This document shows positions 1 through 9,556 of a stretch of DNA of 64,000 bases, one piece after another. Numbering within the stretch: position 1 is the stretch's first letter; each line of letters opens with the position of its first letter. Under the pieces are notes generated by a model. That model did not search any database. It saw only the letters and a program-made list of their open reading frames with translations, and was not told the DNA's origin. The translations under genes and the position numbers were made by a program. The DNA is from Dechloromonas sp. A34 (GTDB lineage Bacteria > Pseudomonadota > Gammaproteobacteria > Burkholderiales > Rhodocyclaceae). Location: NCBI RefSeq assembly GCF_026261605.1, contig NZ_CP102486.1:2852001-2916000 (forward strand), in the 5' to 3' direction.

Positions 1-676
1 CGGCCACCGCGAAATTGACGCCGGAGAGGCCGATGTCGGCTTCGCGGAATTTCTCGCGCAACACGTTGCGGCCGATCTGGATCAGCGCATCGACATTGTC
101 GGTGTAATCGACGCCGGGCACCTTCTCGTGGAAGAGTCGGGCGATCTCTTCCTTGGTCTTGTGGATGGCCGGCATGATGATGTGCGAGGGCTTCTCGCCG
201 GCGAGCTGGACGATGTATTCGCCCATGTCCGATTCCAGGGCGCCGATGCCGGCGGCTTCGGCCGCATGGTTGAGCTCGATTTCCTCGCTGACCATTGACT
301 TGCCCTTGACCATCAGCTTGGCCGAATGCTTCTGGCAGATGCTGAGGATGATGGCGTTGGCTTCGTCCGGCGTCTCGGCCCAATGGAGCTGGATACCGTT
401 ACGGGTGAGGTTGGCTTCGAGCTGTTCGAGCAGGGTCGGCAGCTTGGCCAGATTGTACTGGCGGATGCTTTCGCCCAGCGTGCGTAGGCTTTCCAGTTCC
501 TCGGTGTCGGGGAATTGGGCAGCGCGCTTGCTCATCAGGAAATCCATGGCGCCGCGGAAGCTCTGGCGCAGGAAGGGATTGTCGACCACCGCCTTGGAGC
601 GGGCGCGGAAGCCCGCCGATGGCATGAACTGGAGGGTGTGCGGCGTCATGTTGGCATGTTCCGTAGGGGCGTTCAT
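1..676 (-). CDS. lutB: LutB, lactate utilisation iron-sulfur protein (3' end outside window)
   Basis: The N-terminal ~225 residues of LutB are visible; the gene runs off the left edge, so its C-terminal cysteine clusters cannot be checked. LutB belongs to the cytoplasmic LutABC system that oxidises L-lactate to pyruvate. The visible part is a LUD-type domain, including the segment KLMVKGKSMVSEEIELN. The ATG at 676-674 overlaps the lutC stop codon (ATGA), so the two are translationally coupled in the order lutA-lutC-lutB. That order differs from the Bacillus lutABC order. Family assignment is firm from the sequence and from both neighbours. Confidence 0.9.
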   Translation of the reverse strand, partial: MNAPTEHANMTPHTLQFMPSAGFRARSKAVVDNPFLRQSFRGAMDFLMSKRAAQFPDTEELESLRTLGESIRQYNLAKLPTLLEQLEANLTRNGIQLHWAETPDEANAIILSICQKHSAKLMVKGKSMVSEEIELNHAAEAAGIGALESDMGEYIVQLAGEKPSHIIMPAIHKTKEEIARLFHEKVPGVDYTDNVDALIQIGRNVLREKFREADIGLSGVNFAVA

Positions 677-1338
677 TGTTCGTCTCCGATCAGCAGGACC
701 ACCAGTTCCTTCGGGCCATGGGCGCCGTAGGCCAGGGTCTGCTGGATGTCGGCGGTTTTCGAGGGGCCGGAGATGAGCAGGGCATTGGTCGGCAGGCCGC
801 TGGCCCACCCTTCCTGCCGCATGGCTTCGTAGAAGGTGTTGTAGATATGGGCGGTATCGAGCAGCACGATATGCACCGGCGGCACCAGCGACATCAGGCG
901 CGGCTCGTTGGCATCCGGCCACAGGATCAGCGTGCCGGTTTCGGCAATCGCAGCGCGGGCGCTGGTGAAGGCAGCCGGAGTGTCGCGGAACATCGCCTCT
1001 TTCCAGTTTTCGATCGGCTGGTCGTAGGCCGGGCATGCGATCCCCAAGGCCGGCAGTTCAGCCTGGGCGCGCGCGCCGTGGGCCGTGCCGGGGGCCACCA
1101 GCAGGTTGCCGATCTGCTTGGCGCTCAGGACTTCCCAGAGCTTTTGCAGCCAGCCGCCGCGGGAGACGGCGTAGGTTTCGGCATGGGCGAGTTCGATGCA
1201 CTGGCGGAAACGCTTGGTCTTCGCGACAGCGTCTTCCTGGACGCGGTGCGTGGCGTACCAGCCGGCGACGTCGGGCAAGGCGGCCGGCGCCGCGTTGGCC
1301 GCCTTCAATTTGGCGAGGATGCGGTCACGGGCGCTCAT
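673..1338 (-). CDS. lutC: LutC, LUD-domain lactate utilisation protein
   Basis: A 221-residue single LUD-domain protein, the usual LutC length. It contains the family signature around AAIAETGTLIL followed by PRLMSLVPPVHIVLL. LutC is the small subunit of the LutABC complex that converts L-lactate to pyruvate in the cytoplasm; its exact biochemical role in the complex is poorly defined in the family. It overlaps lutA upstream and lutB downstream by four bases each, so the three genes must be co-transcribed. The start is fixed by the overlap with lutA. No oddities seen. Confidence 0.92.
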   Translation of the reverse strand: MSARDRILAKLKAANAAPAALPDVAGWYATHRVQEDAVAKTKRFRQCIELAHAETYAVSRGGWLQKLWEVLSAKQIGNLLVAPGTAHGARAQAELPALGIACPAYDQPIENWKEAMFRDTPAAFTSARAAIAETGTLILWPDANEPRLMSLVPPVHIVLLDTAHIYNTFYEAMRQEGWASGLPTNALLISGPSKTADIQQTLAYGAHGPKELVVLLIGDEQ

Positions 1339-2126
1339 TGATTACTCCCTTCGGTCCGGCGCAGCAGGAATGTGGCGATGTGTTCGCCGGGCAGGCTCGG
1401 TGTCTTGCGGCCTTCCTGGTCATCCTTCCAGGCGGCGTGGCCGAGGATGTTCATCAGGCAGCCGCAGTCGGCACTGACCACGCGCTCGGCACCGGTCGCC
1501 TTGAGCGCCTTGACCTTGTCCTCGACCATCGCCCCGGAGATTTCCGGCTGCTTGACCGAGAAGGTGCCGCCGAAGCCGCAGCATTCCGATTCGTGGTCCT
1601 GCTGGGCGACCTTGACCTTGTCCATGCCACCGAGCAGTTTGCGGCCGGTCAGATGGACGCCCATCTCGCGGCGGGCGGAACAGGAGGTGTGGAGGACGAC
1701 GGTGCAATCGCCACCCTTGTCCTTGGGCTGGTAGCCGAGGACATTGACCAGGAAGTCGGTGAATTCGTAGATGCGCGCCGACAGGGCTTCGGCCTGTGCC
1801 TGGCGCGCCGGGTCCTTGGCGAACAGCGTCGGGTAGTGGTGCTTCATCATGCCGGCGCAGGAGCCGGAGGGCACGACGACCGGCCAGTCGTTGGGGAACA
1901 GCGTCAACTGATGTGCCGCCACCTTGCGCGCCTCGTCGGGGAAACCGCTGGTGTAAGCGGGCTGTCCACAGCATGTCTGGTCATCAGGAAAGTGGACACG
2001 AATGCCTTCGCGTTCGAGCAGCGTGATGGCGTCCAGCCCGGCTCCGGGAAAGAACTGATCGACCACGCAGGTGGCAAAAAAGTAGATGTCGCTTGGCCGC
2101 GCCAGGCCGGGTTTCGCACTATTCAT
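1335..2126 (-). CDS. lutA: LutA, CCG-domain (Fe-S) lactate oxidation protein
   Basis: 263 residues with two CCG (cysteine-rich) domains. TCCGQ lies near residue 53 and ECCGFGG near residue 185; these cysteine motifs bind Fe-S or participate in redox in LutA, GlpC and heterodisulfide reductase relatives. It is the first gene of the lutA-lutC-lutB operon. The ATG at 2126 is preceded by GGAG at good spacing. The upstream 140 bp carry a GntR-type operator about 32 bp before the start, so the operon is probably repressed by the divergently encoded FCD regulator until lactate is present. Confidence 0.92.
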   Translation of the reverse strand: MNSAKPGLARPSDIYFFATCVVDQFFPGAGLDAITLLEREGIRVHFPDDQTCCGQPAYTSGFPDEARKVAAHQLTLFPNDWPVVVPSGSCAGMMKHHYPTLFAKDPARQAQAEALSARIYEFTDFLVNVLGYQPKDKGGDCTVVLHTSCSARREMGVHLTGRKLLGGMDKVKVAQQDHESECCGFGGTFSVKQPEISGAMVEDKVKALKATGAERVVSADCGCLMNILGHAAWKDDQEGRKTPSLPGEHIATFLLRRTEGSNQ

Positions 2127-2157
2127 TTTGTCTCCGCTGTTAATTATTTAACGGTAC

Positions 2158-2172
2158 ATTGGTAAGACCAAT
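2158..2172. promoter_or_regulatory. GntR/FCD operator, lut side
   Basis: The perfect palindrome ATTGGTAAGACCAAT matches the TTGGT-N3-ACCAA sites known for PdhR/LldR-type FCD regulators. It lies in the lutA-regulator intergenic region and overlaps the likely -35 of a leftward lutA promoter, whose -10-like AATAAT follows about 17 bp on. This position suits repression of lutACB. The binding protein is inferred to be the adjacent GntR regulator. Confidence 0.8.
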
Positions 2173-2271
2173 AATTCATGAGGTGAAAATTTACGTGAAT
2201 ACCGTGACTTAGTCAATTAAGTAAGGGAAAGTCCTATACTTGCAGTTTGCCGATTGGCTGTTTAAAATGTG

Positions 2272-2284
2272 TTGGTCTTACCAA
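2272..2284. promoter_or_regulatory. GntR/FCD operator, regulator side
   Basis: The perfect palindrome TTGGTCTTACCAA is a second copy of the operator at 2158-2172. It sits about 20 bp before the preferred regulator start codon, inside the leader. It suggests autoregulation. Confidence 0.8.
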
Positions 2285-2289
2285 TCAAG

Positions 2290-2302
2290 GTGGTCTTACC
2301 GA
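2290..2302. promoter_or_regulatory. Third, degenerate GntR/FCD operator overlapping the start codon
   Basis: GTGGTCTTACCGA keeps the TGGTCTTACC core but has lost the outer symmetry. It ends at the regulator's start codon and overlaps its ribosome-binding site (AGGTGG). Together with the site at 2272 it forms a tandem operator 18 bp centre to centre, just under two helical turns. Confidence 0.6.
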
Positions 2303-3078
2303 TGACGAACAAGGTGCAGGTTCCGCGTATATCCGATGCCGTTGCGGCATCGCTGGAACGTCGCATCCTGGAAGGATCGCTGAAGCCGGGCGATCGCCTG
2401 TCGCCGGAACGCGAGCTGGCGGCCGAGTTCGGCGTGTCACGGCCGAGCCTGCGCGAGGCGATTCAGAAGCTGGCCTCCAAGGGGATGGTGCAGAGCAAGC
2501 AAGGTGGTGGCACCTATGTGACCGACAGCCTTAACTCTACCTTCTTTGATCCGTGGCGTGACATGCTCGGCAACCATCCGAACCTGCGCGAGGACATGCT
2601 GGAGTTCCGCCACATGCTCGAGGGCCAGGCCGCCGCCTGGGCTGCCGAGCGGGCGACCGATGCCGATTTGCTGCTCCTCGAACAAACCTTCAACGCACTG
2701 CGCGATGCCTTTGCGAGCGACGACACGGAAAAGCGTTCCGCTGCCGACATCGCCTTTCATCAGGCAATCGGCGACGCGGCCCACAATGCCTTGCTCGGCC
2801 ATATGTCGGCCGCGCTGCTGCGCCTGATGCACGACAACATCCGCCTCAACCTCGGCGAGCTCAAAAGCATCCCCGCCGCCAGTTCCCTGCTCATGCGCCA
2901 GCACGCCGCCATCTTCGAGGCCATTCGCGAGCGCAAGCCGCAGGCGGCCCGCAATGCCGCCGAGACACACATCGATTTCGTCCGCGAAACACTGGCCCAG
3001 TCGCTGCGTTCCGCGGCGCGCCGCGAAACCGCCGAGCGCCGCCTGAATACCGATTTTTCACCTTCCACTTTTTCTTGA
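2302..3078 (+). CDS. GntR-family FCD transcriptional regulator (LldR/PdhR-like)
   Basis: 258 residues from the ATG at 2302. An in-frame ATG at 2269 also exists, but the operators at 2272 and 2290 and the AGGTGG ribosome-binding site would then be coding, so the later start is preferred. Residues ~5-75 form a GntR winged helix ([20 protein letters not shown]). Residues ~90-235 form an FCD effector domain with the metal-ligand-type motif DIAFH and later histidines. It is divergent from lutACB and 25 bp before ppsA. Inference: a lactate-responsive repressor of lut, of itself and probably of ppsA by read-through. Confidence 0.88.
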   Translation: MTNKVQVPRISDAVAASLERRILEGSLKPGDRLSPERELAAEFGVSRPSLREAIQKLASKGMVQSKQGGGTYVTDSLNSTFFDPWRDMLGNHPNLREDMLEFRHMLEGQAAAWAAERATDADLLLLEQTFNALRDAFASDDTEKRSAADIAFHQAIGDAAHNALLGHMSAALLRLMHDNIRLNLGELKSIPAASSLLMRQHAAIFEAIRERKPQAARNAAETHIDFVRETLAQSLRSAARRETAERRLNTDFSPSTFS

Positions 3079-3103
3079 TTTGACCCCTCTGAAAGGAATC
3101 CGT

Positions 3104-5479
<2,376 letters not shown>

Positions 5480-5506
5480 TTCGTTTAGTAGGTTGCGAAG
5501 AAGCAG

Positions 5507-5537
5507 AAAGGCCGGGGCAACCCGGCCTTTCTTTTTT
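5507..5537 (+). terminator. Rho-independent terminator of ppsA
   Basis: Perfect 10-bp stem AAAGGCCGGG / CCCGGCCTTT with a GCAA tetraloop, followed by CTTTTTT. It begins 28 bases after the ppsA stop. Confidence 0.95.
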
Positions 5538-5788
5538 CTGCACCGCCGTTTCATGTTGCGGAGCGGGGCGTGTCATATATGGCGAATAAATTTCATTTTG
5601 CCAAAAATGGCGCGCTGATCGTCCCCGTCCGGTTAGTAGCGCTGCGGTTTTTCCATGTCTCCGGTGCCTCGATGGCAATGGAAGCACACCGTTCAAACAT
5701 TGGCACTACAGGCTCTCGGCCGTGCCGACGGCTTTGATCTCCTTTTTTGGTGGGCTCGGGACCTGATGATTTTCCTGGCTGAGTTCGC

Positions 5789-5803
5789 TGGCATATGTCT
5801 TGC
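5789..5803 (+). promoter_or_regulatory. Sigma-54-type promoter upstream of the DUF3149 gene
   Basis: TGGCATATGTCTTGC has GG and GC exactly ten bases apart and matches the TGGCA...TTGC consensus of RpoN promoters. It lies 60 bp before the DUF3149 start in an otherwise empty 320-bp gap (5540-5862). No recognised activator site is seen upstream, only an inverted repeat TGCCA-AAAA-TGGCG near 5599. The consensus is established; use in vivo is inferred. Confidence 0.5.
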
Positions 5804-5862
5804 GAATAAAACATGGTGACTGAAAGTGCAGTCATCAACCGTGGGGAAATTGGAGGAAATTT

Positions 5863-6036
5863 ATGGCATGGGATCTGTTGTTCACGTCAGATATTGGCCT
5901 GCTTAGTCTGCTTACCATCGGTTTTATCCTGGTCATGGCGGTGTACATACTGCGGTATGTCGCACAGCATGCCAAAGCGGATGCCAAGGAAAATCTCGCA
6001 TCCGGCTCGTCGCATGGACTGACCCCGAGCAAGTAG
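5863..6036 (+). CDS. DUF3149-family single-pass membrane mini-protein
   Basis: A 57-residue protein beginning MAWDLLFTSDIGLLSLLTI and ending GLTPSK. A single transmembrane helix spans residues ~12-31, followed by a polar tail. Length and the N-terminal MAWDLLFTSDIGLLSL match the betaproteobacterial DUF3149 family, whose function is unknown. The ribosome-binding site TGGAGGAA lies 6-8 bases before the ATG. It stands alone, with a sigma-54-like promoter 60 bp upstream and an opposite-strand gene downstream. Confidence 0.8.
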   Translation: MAWDLLFTSDIGLLSLLTIGFILVMAVYILRYVAQHAKADAKENLASGSSHGLTPSK

Positions 6037-6203
6037 CAGGCGTCGAGTTTCAGGCTGTCCAAAGATGGGCGGCCACGGAAGCGCTTCAATCAAGGAAAGG
6101 CTGGGCTGATTGTGCCCTTGTCGCTCCCACGGCAGTGGGCGGCCGTCGGCAGCTATCTTGAGTGGAGGGTATTCGGGGTCGCCCAGCTTTTTCTGGCGAA
6201 GTG

Positions 6204-6515
6204 CTAGTCCGAGATGCGCTTCAGCAGGGCCGCAAGCTGCGGATAGTAGGCGAGCACGCTGACATCGATTCGGCGTCCGATTTCAACGGAATCAGCCATC
6301 TCGCGGGCGGAAGCCGATTGCCGCACCAGGCTCGGGAAGGTTCTCGAGGCGTCGGTCACGGCAAAAATGGTCTGCAACAGGTGGCCACATGCCTGGTAAT
6401 AATCCGGGTCCAGTCGTACGAACTTGGCACCGTTGTCGCAAGCATCCAGATAAGCCGCGGCGGTCGTCGCGGATTCTTCGAGGGTACTGAGATCGTTCTG
6501 GCTAAGCTTCGACAT
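6204..6515 (-). CDS. Small hypothetical soluble protein
   Basis: 103 residues starting MSKLSQNDLSTLEESATTAA. The ATG at 6515 has a strong AAGGAGTG ribosome-binding site, preferred over a longer in-frame start at 6635. The sequence is mostly helical and Ala-rich, with no signal peptide, membrane segment or cofactor motif. I do not recognise the family. It is the last of several leftward small genes (6204-7355) that all have strong ribosome-binding sites, but gaps of 70-150 bp leave co-transcription open. Confidence 0.65.
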   Translation of the reverse strand: MSKLSQNDLSTLEESATTAAAYLDACDNGAKFVRLDPDYYQACGHLLQTIFAVTDASRTFPSLVRQSASAREMADSVEIGRRIDVSVLAYYPQLAALLKRISD

Positions 6516-6662
6516 GGTGGCACTCCTTGTTTGTTCATTCCGGAAAACTGCTTCCGTAATGCTATTAACGGCAGGAGTAGCCCCTAAGTTGAGGCCTTTA
6601 ACGTGTTGTAACAACTTGCTACATGCCGCATACAAACCCGCTCTGCCTGCCGAGTGCCAGTA

Positions 6663-7088
6663 TCATTTGAAGCGTCGGGCGACCTTCTGGTAGGCGTGCT
6701 GCAAATCCTTGTAGGCATCGGCGAAGCCCTGCTTGGTGTCGTTCCAGGCGGCGCCGGTTTCCTTCGCCATTGTGTCGAGCTTGGCGGCAGTGTTGGCGCG
6801 CATGACCTTCAGCTCTTGCATTTCCTTCTGATACTGGGCTTTGGCCTCACCGGTAGCCTGGGCGGCCTTGACCTCCAACTGCTCGATCCGGGCGTCGGTT
6901 TCCTTCATCAGCTTCTTGCCGTAGGCGACGGCCTCGGTCTTTTTTTCCAGCGTATAGGCCTTGATGTTGTTCCAAGCCTCATTTTCCTGGCTGGCTTCCG
7001 CCGTGGGCGGCGGCTCCGCCGCCAGGACCGGAGGCACCCAGAGCGCAGCGATGCCAGCGACAATCAATGAAATGATCGATCGAGTCAT
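6663..7088 (-). CDS. Periplasmic coiled-coil protein of unknown function
   Basis: 141 residues with a clear Sec signal peptide (MTRSIISLIVAGIAALWVPP, cleavage after AAEP-type Ala near 23). A long charged helix rich in Ala, Lys and Glu follows (~residues 40-135), consistent with a coiled coil. It resembles stress-type periplasmic helical proteins, but I cannot name a family. Its ribosome-binding site is CAGGAGAAAACACC. Neighbours are small proteins on the same strand. Confidence 0.7.
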   Translation of the reverse strand: MTRSIISLIVAGIAALWVPPVLAAEPPPTAEASQENEAWNNIKAYTLEKKTEAVAYGKKLMKETDARIEQLEVKAAQATGEAKAQYQKEMQELKVMRANTAAKLDTMAKETGAAWNDTKQGFADAYKDLQHAYQKVARRFK

Positions 7089-7124
7089 GGTGTTTTCTCC
7101 TGCGGGATTTAGGGTGATCGCGGG

Positions 7125-7355
7125 TTAGCTCAAGCGACCGTTGAGTTCGTCGATAACGCCCGCCCAGTCTGCATCTTCGATGATTTCTTCCTTCAGGAAG
7201 GCGCGTTGTGCAGCACTCCAGAAGGGCGCGCGGTAGAGGGCGATGTCGCTGTCCAGCGGGCGGTGGGCGGCGATGAAGCTGTCAATGGCGGCCTGGTCGG
7301 CTGGCAAGCCGAGTTGGGCGAACAGATTGCTCATGGTGTGCTGGTTTGCATTCAT
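7125..7355 (-). CDS. DUF2789-family small protein
   Basis: 76 residues starting MNANQHTMSNLFAQLGLPAD. The motifs FIAAHRPL, APFWSAAQRAFLKEEI and DADWAGVIDELNGRL are the DUF2789 hallmark, and the length fits the ~75-residue family. Function is unknown. The start at 7355 is set by AAGGAGTT just upstream; a longer in-frame ATG at 7427 would run into the next gene. It follows the DUF998 gene by 61 bp on the same strand. Confidence 0.8.
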   Translation of the reverse strand: MNANQHTMSNLFAQLGLPADQAAIDSFIAAHRPLDSDIALYRAPFWSAAQRAFLKEEIIEDADWAGVIDELNGRLS

Positions 7356-7416
7356 GGCGAACTCCTTGTTGCTGATGCAGACCTCCATTCGATAGGCGGG
7401 GAAGGCAACAGTTCCG

Positions 7417-8118
7417 TCAAATGTCATGATCGATCCCGCGCAAGCGCAGGGCGGTGACGAAGACCCACAGCGTCAGCACGCCCGAGGCCAGGCGTTCATA
7501 AAGGCCGGTGTGGGCATGCGTCGCTTCGCTGGCCGACATCAGCGCCAGGAAGATCAGGCCGGCACCGCCGGAGATCAGCGAATAGGCGCTCAGCGAGCGC
7601 AGCTGCCGGGTACTGCGGAAGAGAATGGCGCCGAGCAGGGCGGCGCCGGCGATTGCGAGGAAGGCGATGGTCGCCGACTGGCCGTGCAGGCGCTGACTCA
7701 GAACATCCGGTGCGGCGCAGCCCGGTTCGCAGGAAAAGATGCCGGCACCGATGCGGCCGAGGCCGTTGAGCGCGATGAGCAGGGCGACGAGTAGCGTCAG
7801 CCGTGAACGATGGGTGCCGCAGTTCACCGTGGTGTAGAACGCCAGTGCATAACCAATGTGCATCAGTCCCGTCGCCACGAAACCGCCGTAGCGCATCGGA
7901 ATTTCGGTCGAACTGCCGCGTTCGCCGAGTTCGCTGATGTACTGGACGACATGATCGAAGCCGGGGCGCAGTTCGCCGGTAATCACGATCATGGCGGCCC
8001 AGAGAACGGGTGCGACCAGGCCACAGAGGAGGCCGGCACGGAGCATCCGAGTTGCCAGATCGGCGCCGGATTTTTGCTGCGACGGCGCTTGCGATGCGGG
8101 CTTGGCTTTGGCTGGCAT
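7417..8118 (-). CDS. DUF998-family integral membrane protein
   Basis: 233 residues with about six transmembrane helices. The first helix segment GLLCGLVAPVLWAAMIVITG and the following ISELG sequence are typical of DUF998 proteins. A ~25-residue basic, Ala/Pro-rich N-terminus precedes helix 1, and a CEPGC loop with two cysteines lies near residue 130. Family function is unknown. It lies 15 bp from a possible 21-codon reading frame and 78 bp from the Mut7-C gene, all reading left. Confidence 0.8.
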   Translation of the reverse strand: MPAKAKPASQAPSQQKSGADLATRMLRAGLLCGLVAPVLWAAMIVITGELRPGFDHVVQYISELGERGSSTEIPMRYGGFVATGLMHIGYALAFYTTVNCGTHRSRLTLLVALLIALNGLGRIGAGIFSCEPGCAAPDVLSQRLHGQSATIAFLAIAGAALLGAILFRSTRQLRSLSAYSLISGGAGLIFLALMSASEATHAHTGLYERLASGVLTLWVFVTALRLRGIDHDI

Positions 8119-8133
8119 GCGTGCGGTTCGACC

Positions 8134-8199
8134 TTATGCGAGGTAGCGCCTGACGACGCTGATGAGTTGCAGAAAGAGCAGGACGGGATGCCGGTTCAT
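8134..8199 (-). CDS. Possible 21-residue peptide overlapping the Mut7-C gene stop
   Basis: An ATG overlaps the stop codon of the upstream Mut7-C gene (ATGA), the usual signature of translational coupling. It opens a 21-codon frame encoding a hydrophobic peptide with a basic tail (MNRHPVLLFLQLISVVRRYL plus one residue). No homology can be claimed, and the overlap may be chance. It is listed because it is too short for routine gene finding. Confidence 0.2.
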   Translation of the reverse strand: MNRHPVLLFLQLISVVRRYLA

Positions 8200-9011
8200 G
8201 CAGGTTTTTCCTGAGGTGCAGCGGCGGCGATGGCTAGTGCCAGCCGCTCGTGCATGTGTTGCCAGTGACTGCCTTCCCAGAATACGCGCTGGCACACGCT
8301 GCAGGTGCTGAACCGCTGCTGGCCGTTGCGGACATTGGGGGGCAGGGTATCGACGACCTGGGCCTTGGTTACCGAGCGCAGCGGCGTGTTGCATTCGAGG
8401 CACAGCGAAAGTGGCCGGACGCGGGCGGTGAGATCGAGGCGGGCGAGGATCTCGACCAGTTGTGCCGCCGGCTTCAGGGCATGGACGTAGCAGCCGTGGG
8501 TGATGCTGCGCCGCTTGAGCAATGCCCGGTCGCGGGTCAGCACGATGCGGCTGTCGCTGTCCGCCAAGCGCTCGATTTCGTCATCGGCGAAATGGTTGTC
8601 GTAAAGCGTGTCGAAACCGGCCATGCGCAGCAGGCGGGCCAGGCCGCCGAGATGGGCGTCGGCGACAAAGCGCGTTACCCGCAAGGGCTGCCGGCGCAGA
8701 CGGAGCAGGGGGCCGATGTCGAGGCTTTCGAACTTCGGGTAGACCGAGACGTGGTCGCCCGCCTGCACGCGCTGTTCGAAGCCGACCGAGACCCCGTTGA
8801 CCAGGATCAGTTCGACCTCGGTGTGCGGCACGCCGACCGCCTCGATGACATGCTTGAGGCTGGCTCGGGCGGCGCAGGCGAGGTCGGAGTCGCGATAGCG
8901 CCGCTCCGGTGCGATGAAATCGTTTAGCTCCTCGTAGAAACGGAAGCTGGCCGTCACCATGGCCGCTGGCTCGGCGGCTGATGGTGTGACGGATGGCATT
9001 CGCTTGGGCAT
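8196..9011 (-). CDS. Mut7-C RNase-domain protein with N-terminal ubiquitin-like domain
   Basis: 271 residues. Residues ~20-100 form a Mut7-C ubiquitin-like (ThiS/MoaD-type) domain ending near the GDHVSVYPKFESLDI segment. Residues ~110-255 form a Mut7-C PIN-like RNase domain: RFVADAHLGGLARLLRMAGF, then IVLTRDRALL, then a zinc-ribbon-like tail CLECNTPL...CSVCQRVFWEGSHW. The acidic residues and the D-A-H-L-G core are intact. The family is predicted to be RNase-like, with substrate unknown. An N-terminal extension of about 20 residues precedes the domain; a later ATG at residue 18 (8960) is possible. Confidence 0.82.
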   Translation of the reverse strand: MPKRMPSVTPSAAEPAAMVTASFRFYEELNDFIAPERRYRDSDLACAARASLKHVIEAVGVPHTEVELILVNGVSVGFEQRVQAGDHVSVYPKFESLDIGPLLRLRRQPLRVTRFVADAHLGGLARLLRMAGFDTLYDNHFADDEIERLADSDSRIVLTRDRALLKRRSITHGCYVHALKPAAQLVEILARLDLTARVRPLSLCLECNTPLRSVTKAQVVDTLPPNVRNGQQRFSTCSVCQRVFWEGSHWQHMHERLALAIAAAAPQEKPA

Positions 9012-9138
9012 GGTTATCCTTTCCCCGGCCCTACCGGCAACTCACCTCCAGAATAGTACAAGGCCGATAACCGGGCACCTTTTGGCGCCCGGCATGGTCT
9101 GATTTCAAGGATGAAGCACAGCCGCGAAGGGAGCTGCC

Positions 9139-9450
9139 ATGACGATCAGTACCACCGAGCTTGTCGAGTTGATCCGCGAAGTCGAGGCCGAAGATCCGAT
9201 CGATTATGGCGATCTGCCCTATGCCGAAGACGACCTGCGCCGGCTGGTCTGCGATCAGATTCACGGCATTGCCGAGCGGGCCGAGGAACTGGGGGAGGAA
9301 GACTACCGCAGCGTGCTGCTGGCGGTGGCCGCCAAGCTGGTTCTGGAAAATCTCGTGCTCCATATCAAATTGTTGCAGGCACAGGGCGCCGTCCTTGATG
9401 AAAGCTGCGCGGCGCTGTTCAAGCGCCTGCGCGGGCAGCCGGATTCCTAG
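9139..9450 (+). CDS. Small acidic helical hypothetical protein
   Basis: 103 residues starting MTISTTELVELIREVEAEDP, strongly acidic and helical, with no signal peptide or cofactor motif. It has a good ribosome-binding site (GAAGGGAG). A GC-rich hairpin with a TTTT loop (9071-9092) lies in its leader between it and the divergent Mut7-C gene. The family is not recognised. Codon bias and the ribosome-binding site support a real gene. Confidence 0.65.
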   Translation: MTISTTELVELIREVEAEDPIDYGDLPYAEDDLRRLVCDQIHGIAERAEELGEEDYRSVLLAVAAKLVLENLVLHIKLLQAQGAVLDESCAALFKRLRGQPDS

Positions 9451-9556
9451 CACTGCCTGGCTTTCCCGCTGGGCAGCGCCCGAGCTTGCAGCTGTCCTGA
9501 GGTAAAGTGCTGATCCTTGTATCCGACGACGCGATCGCCCTCGTGTCTCCCTGACC

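Noticed and set aside
5540..5788. c-di-GMP or other riboswitch in the leader before the DUF3149 gene
   Set aside because: No conserved riboswitch core could be traced; only a short inverted repeat and the sigma-54-like site stand out.
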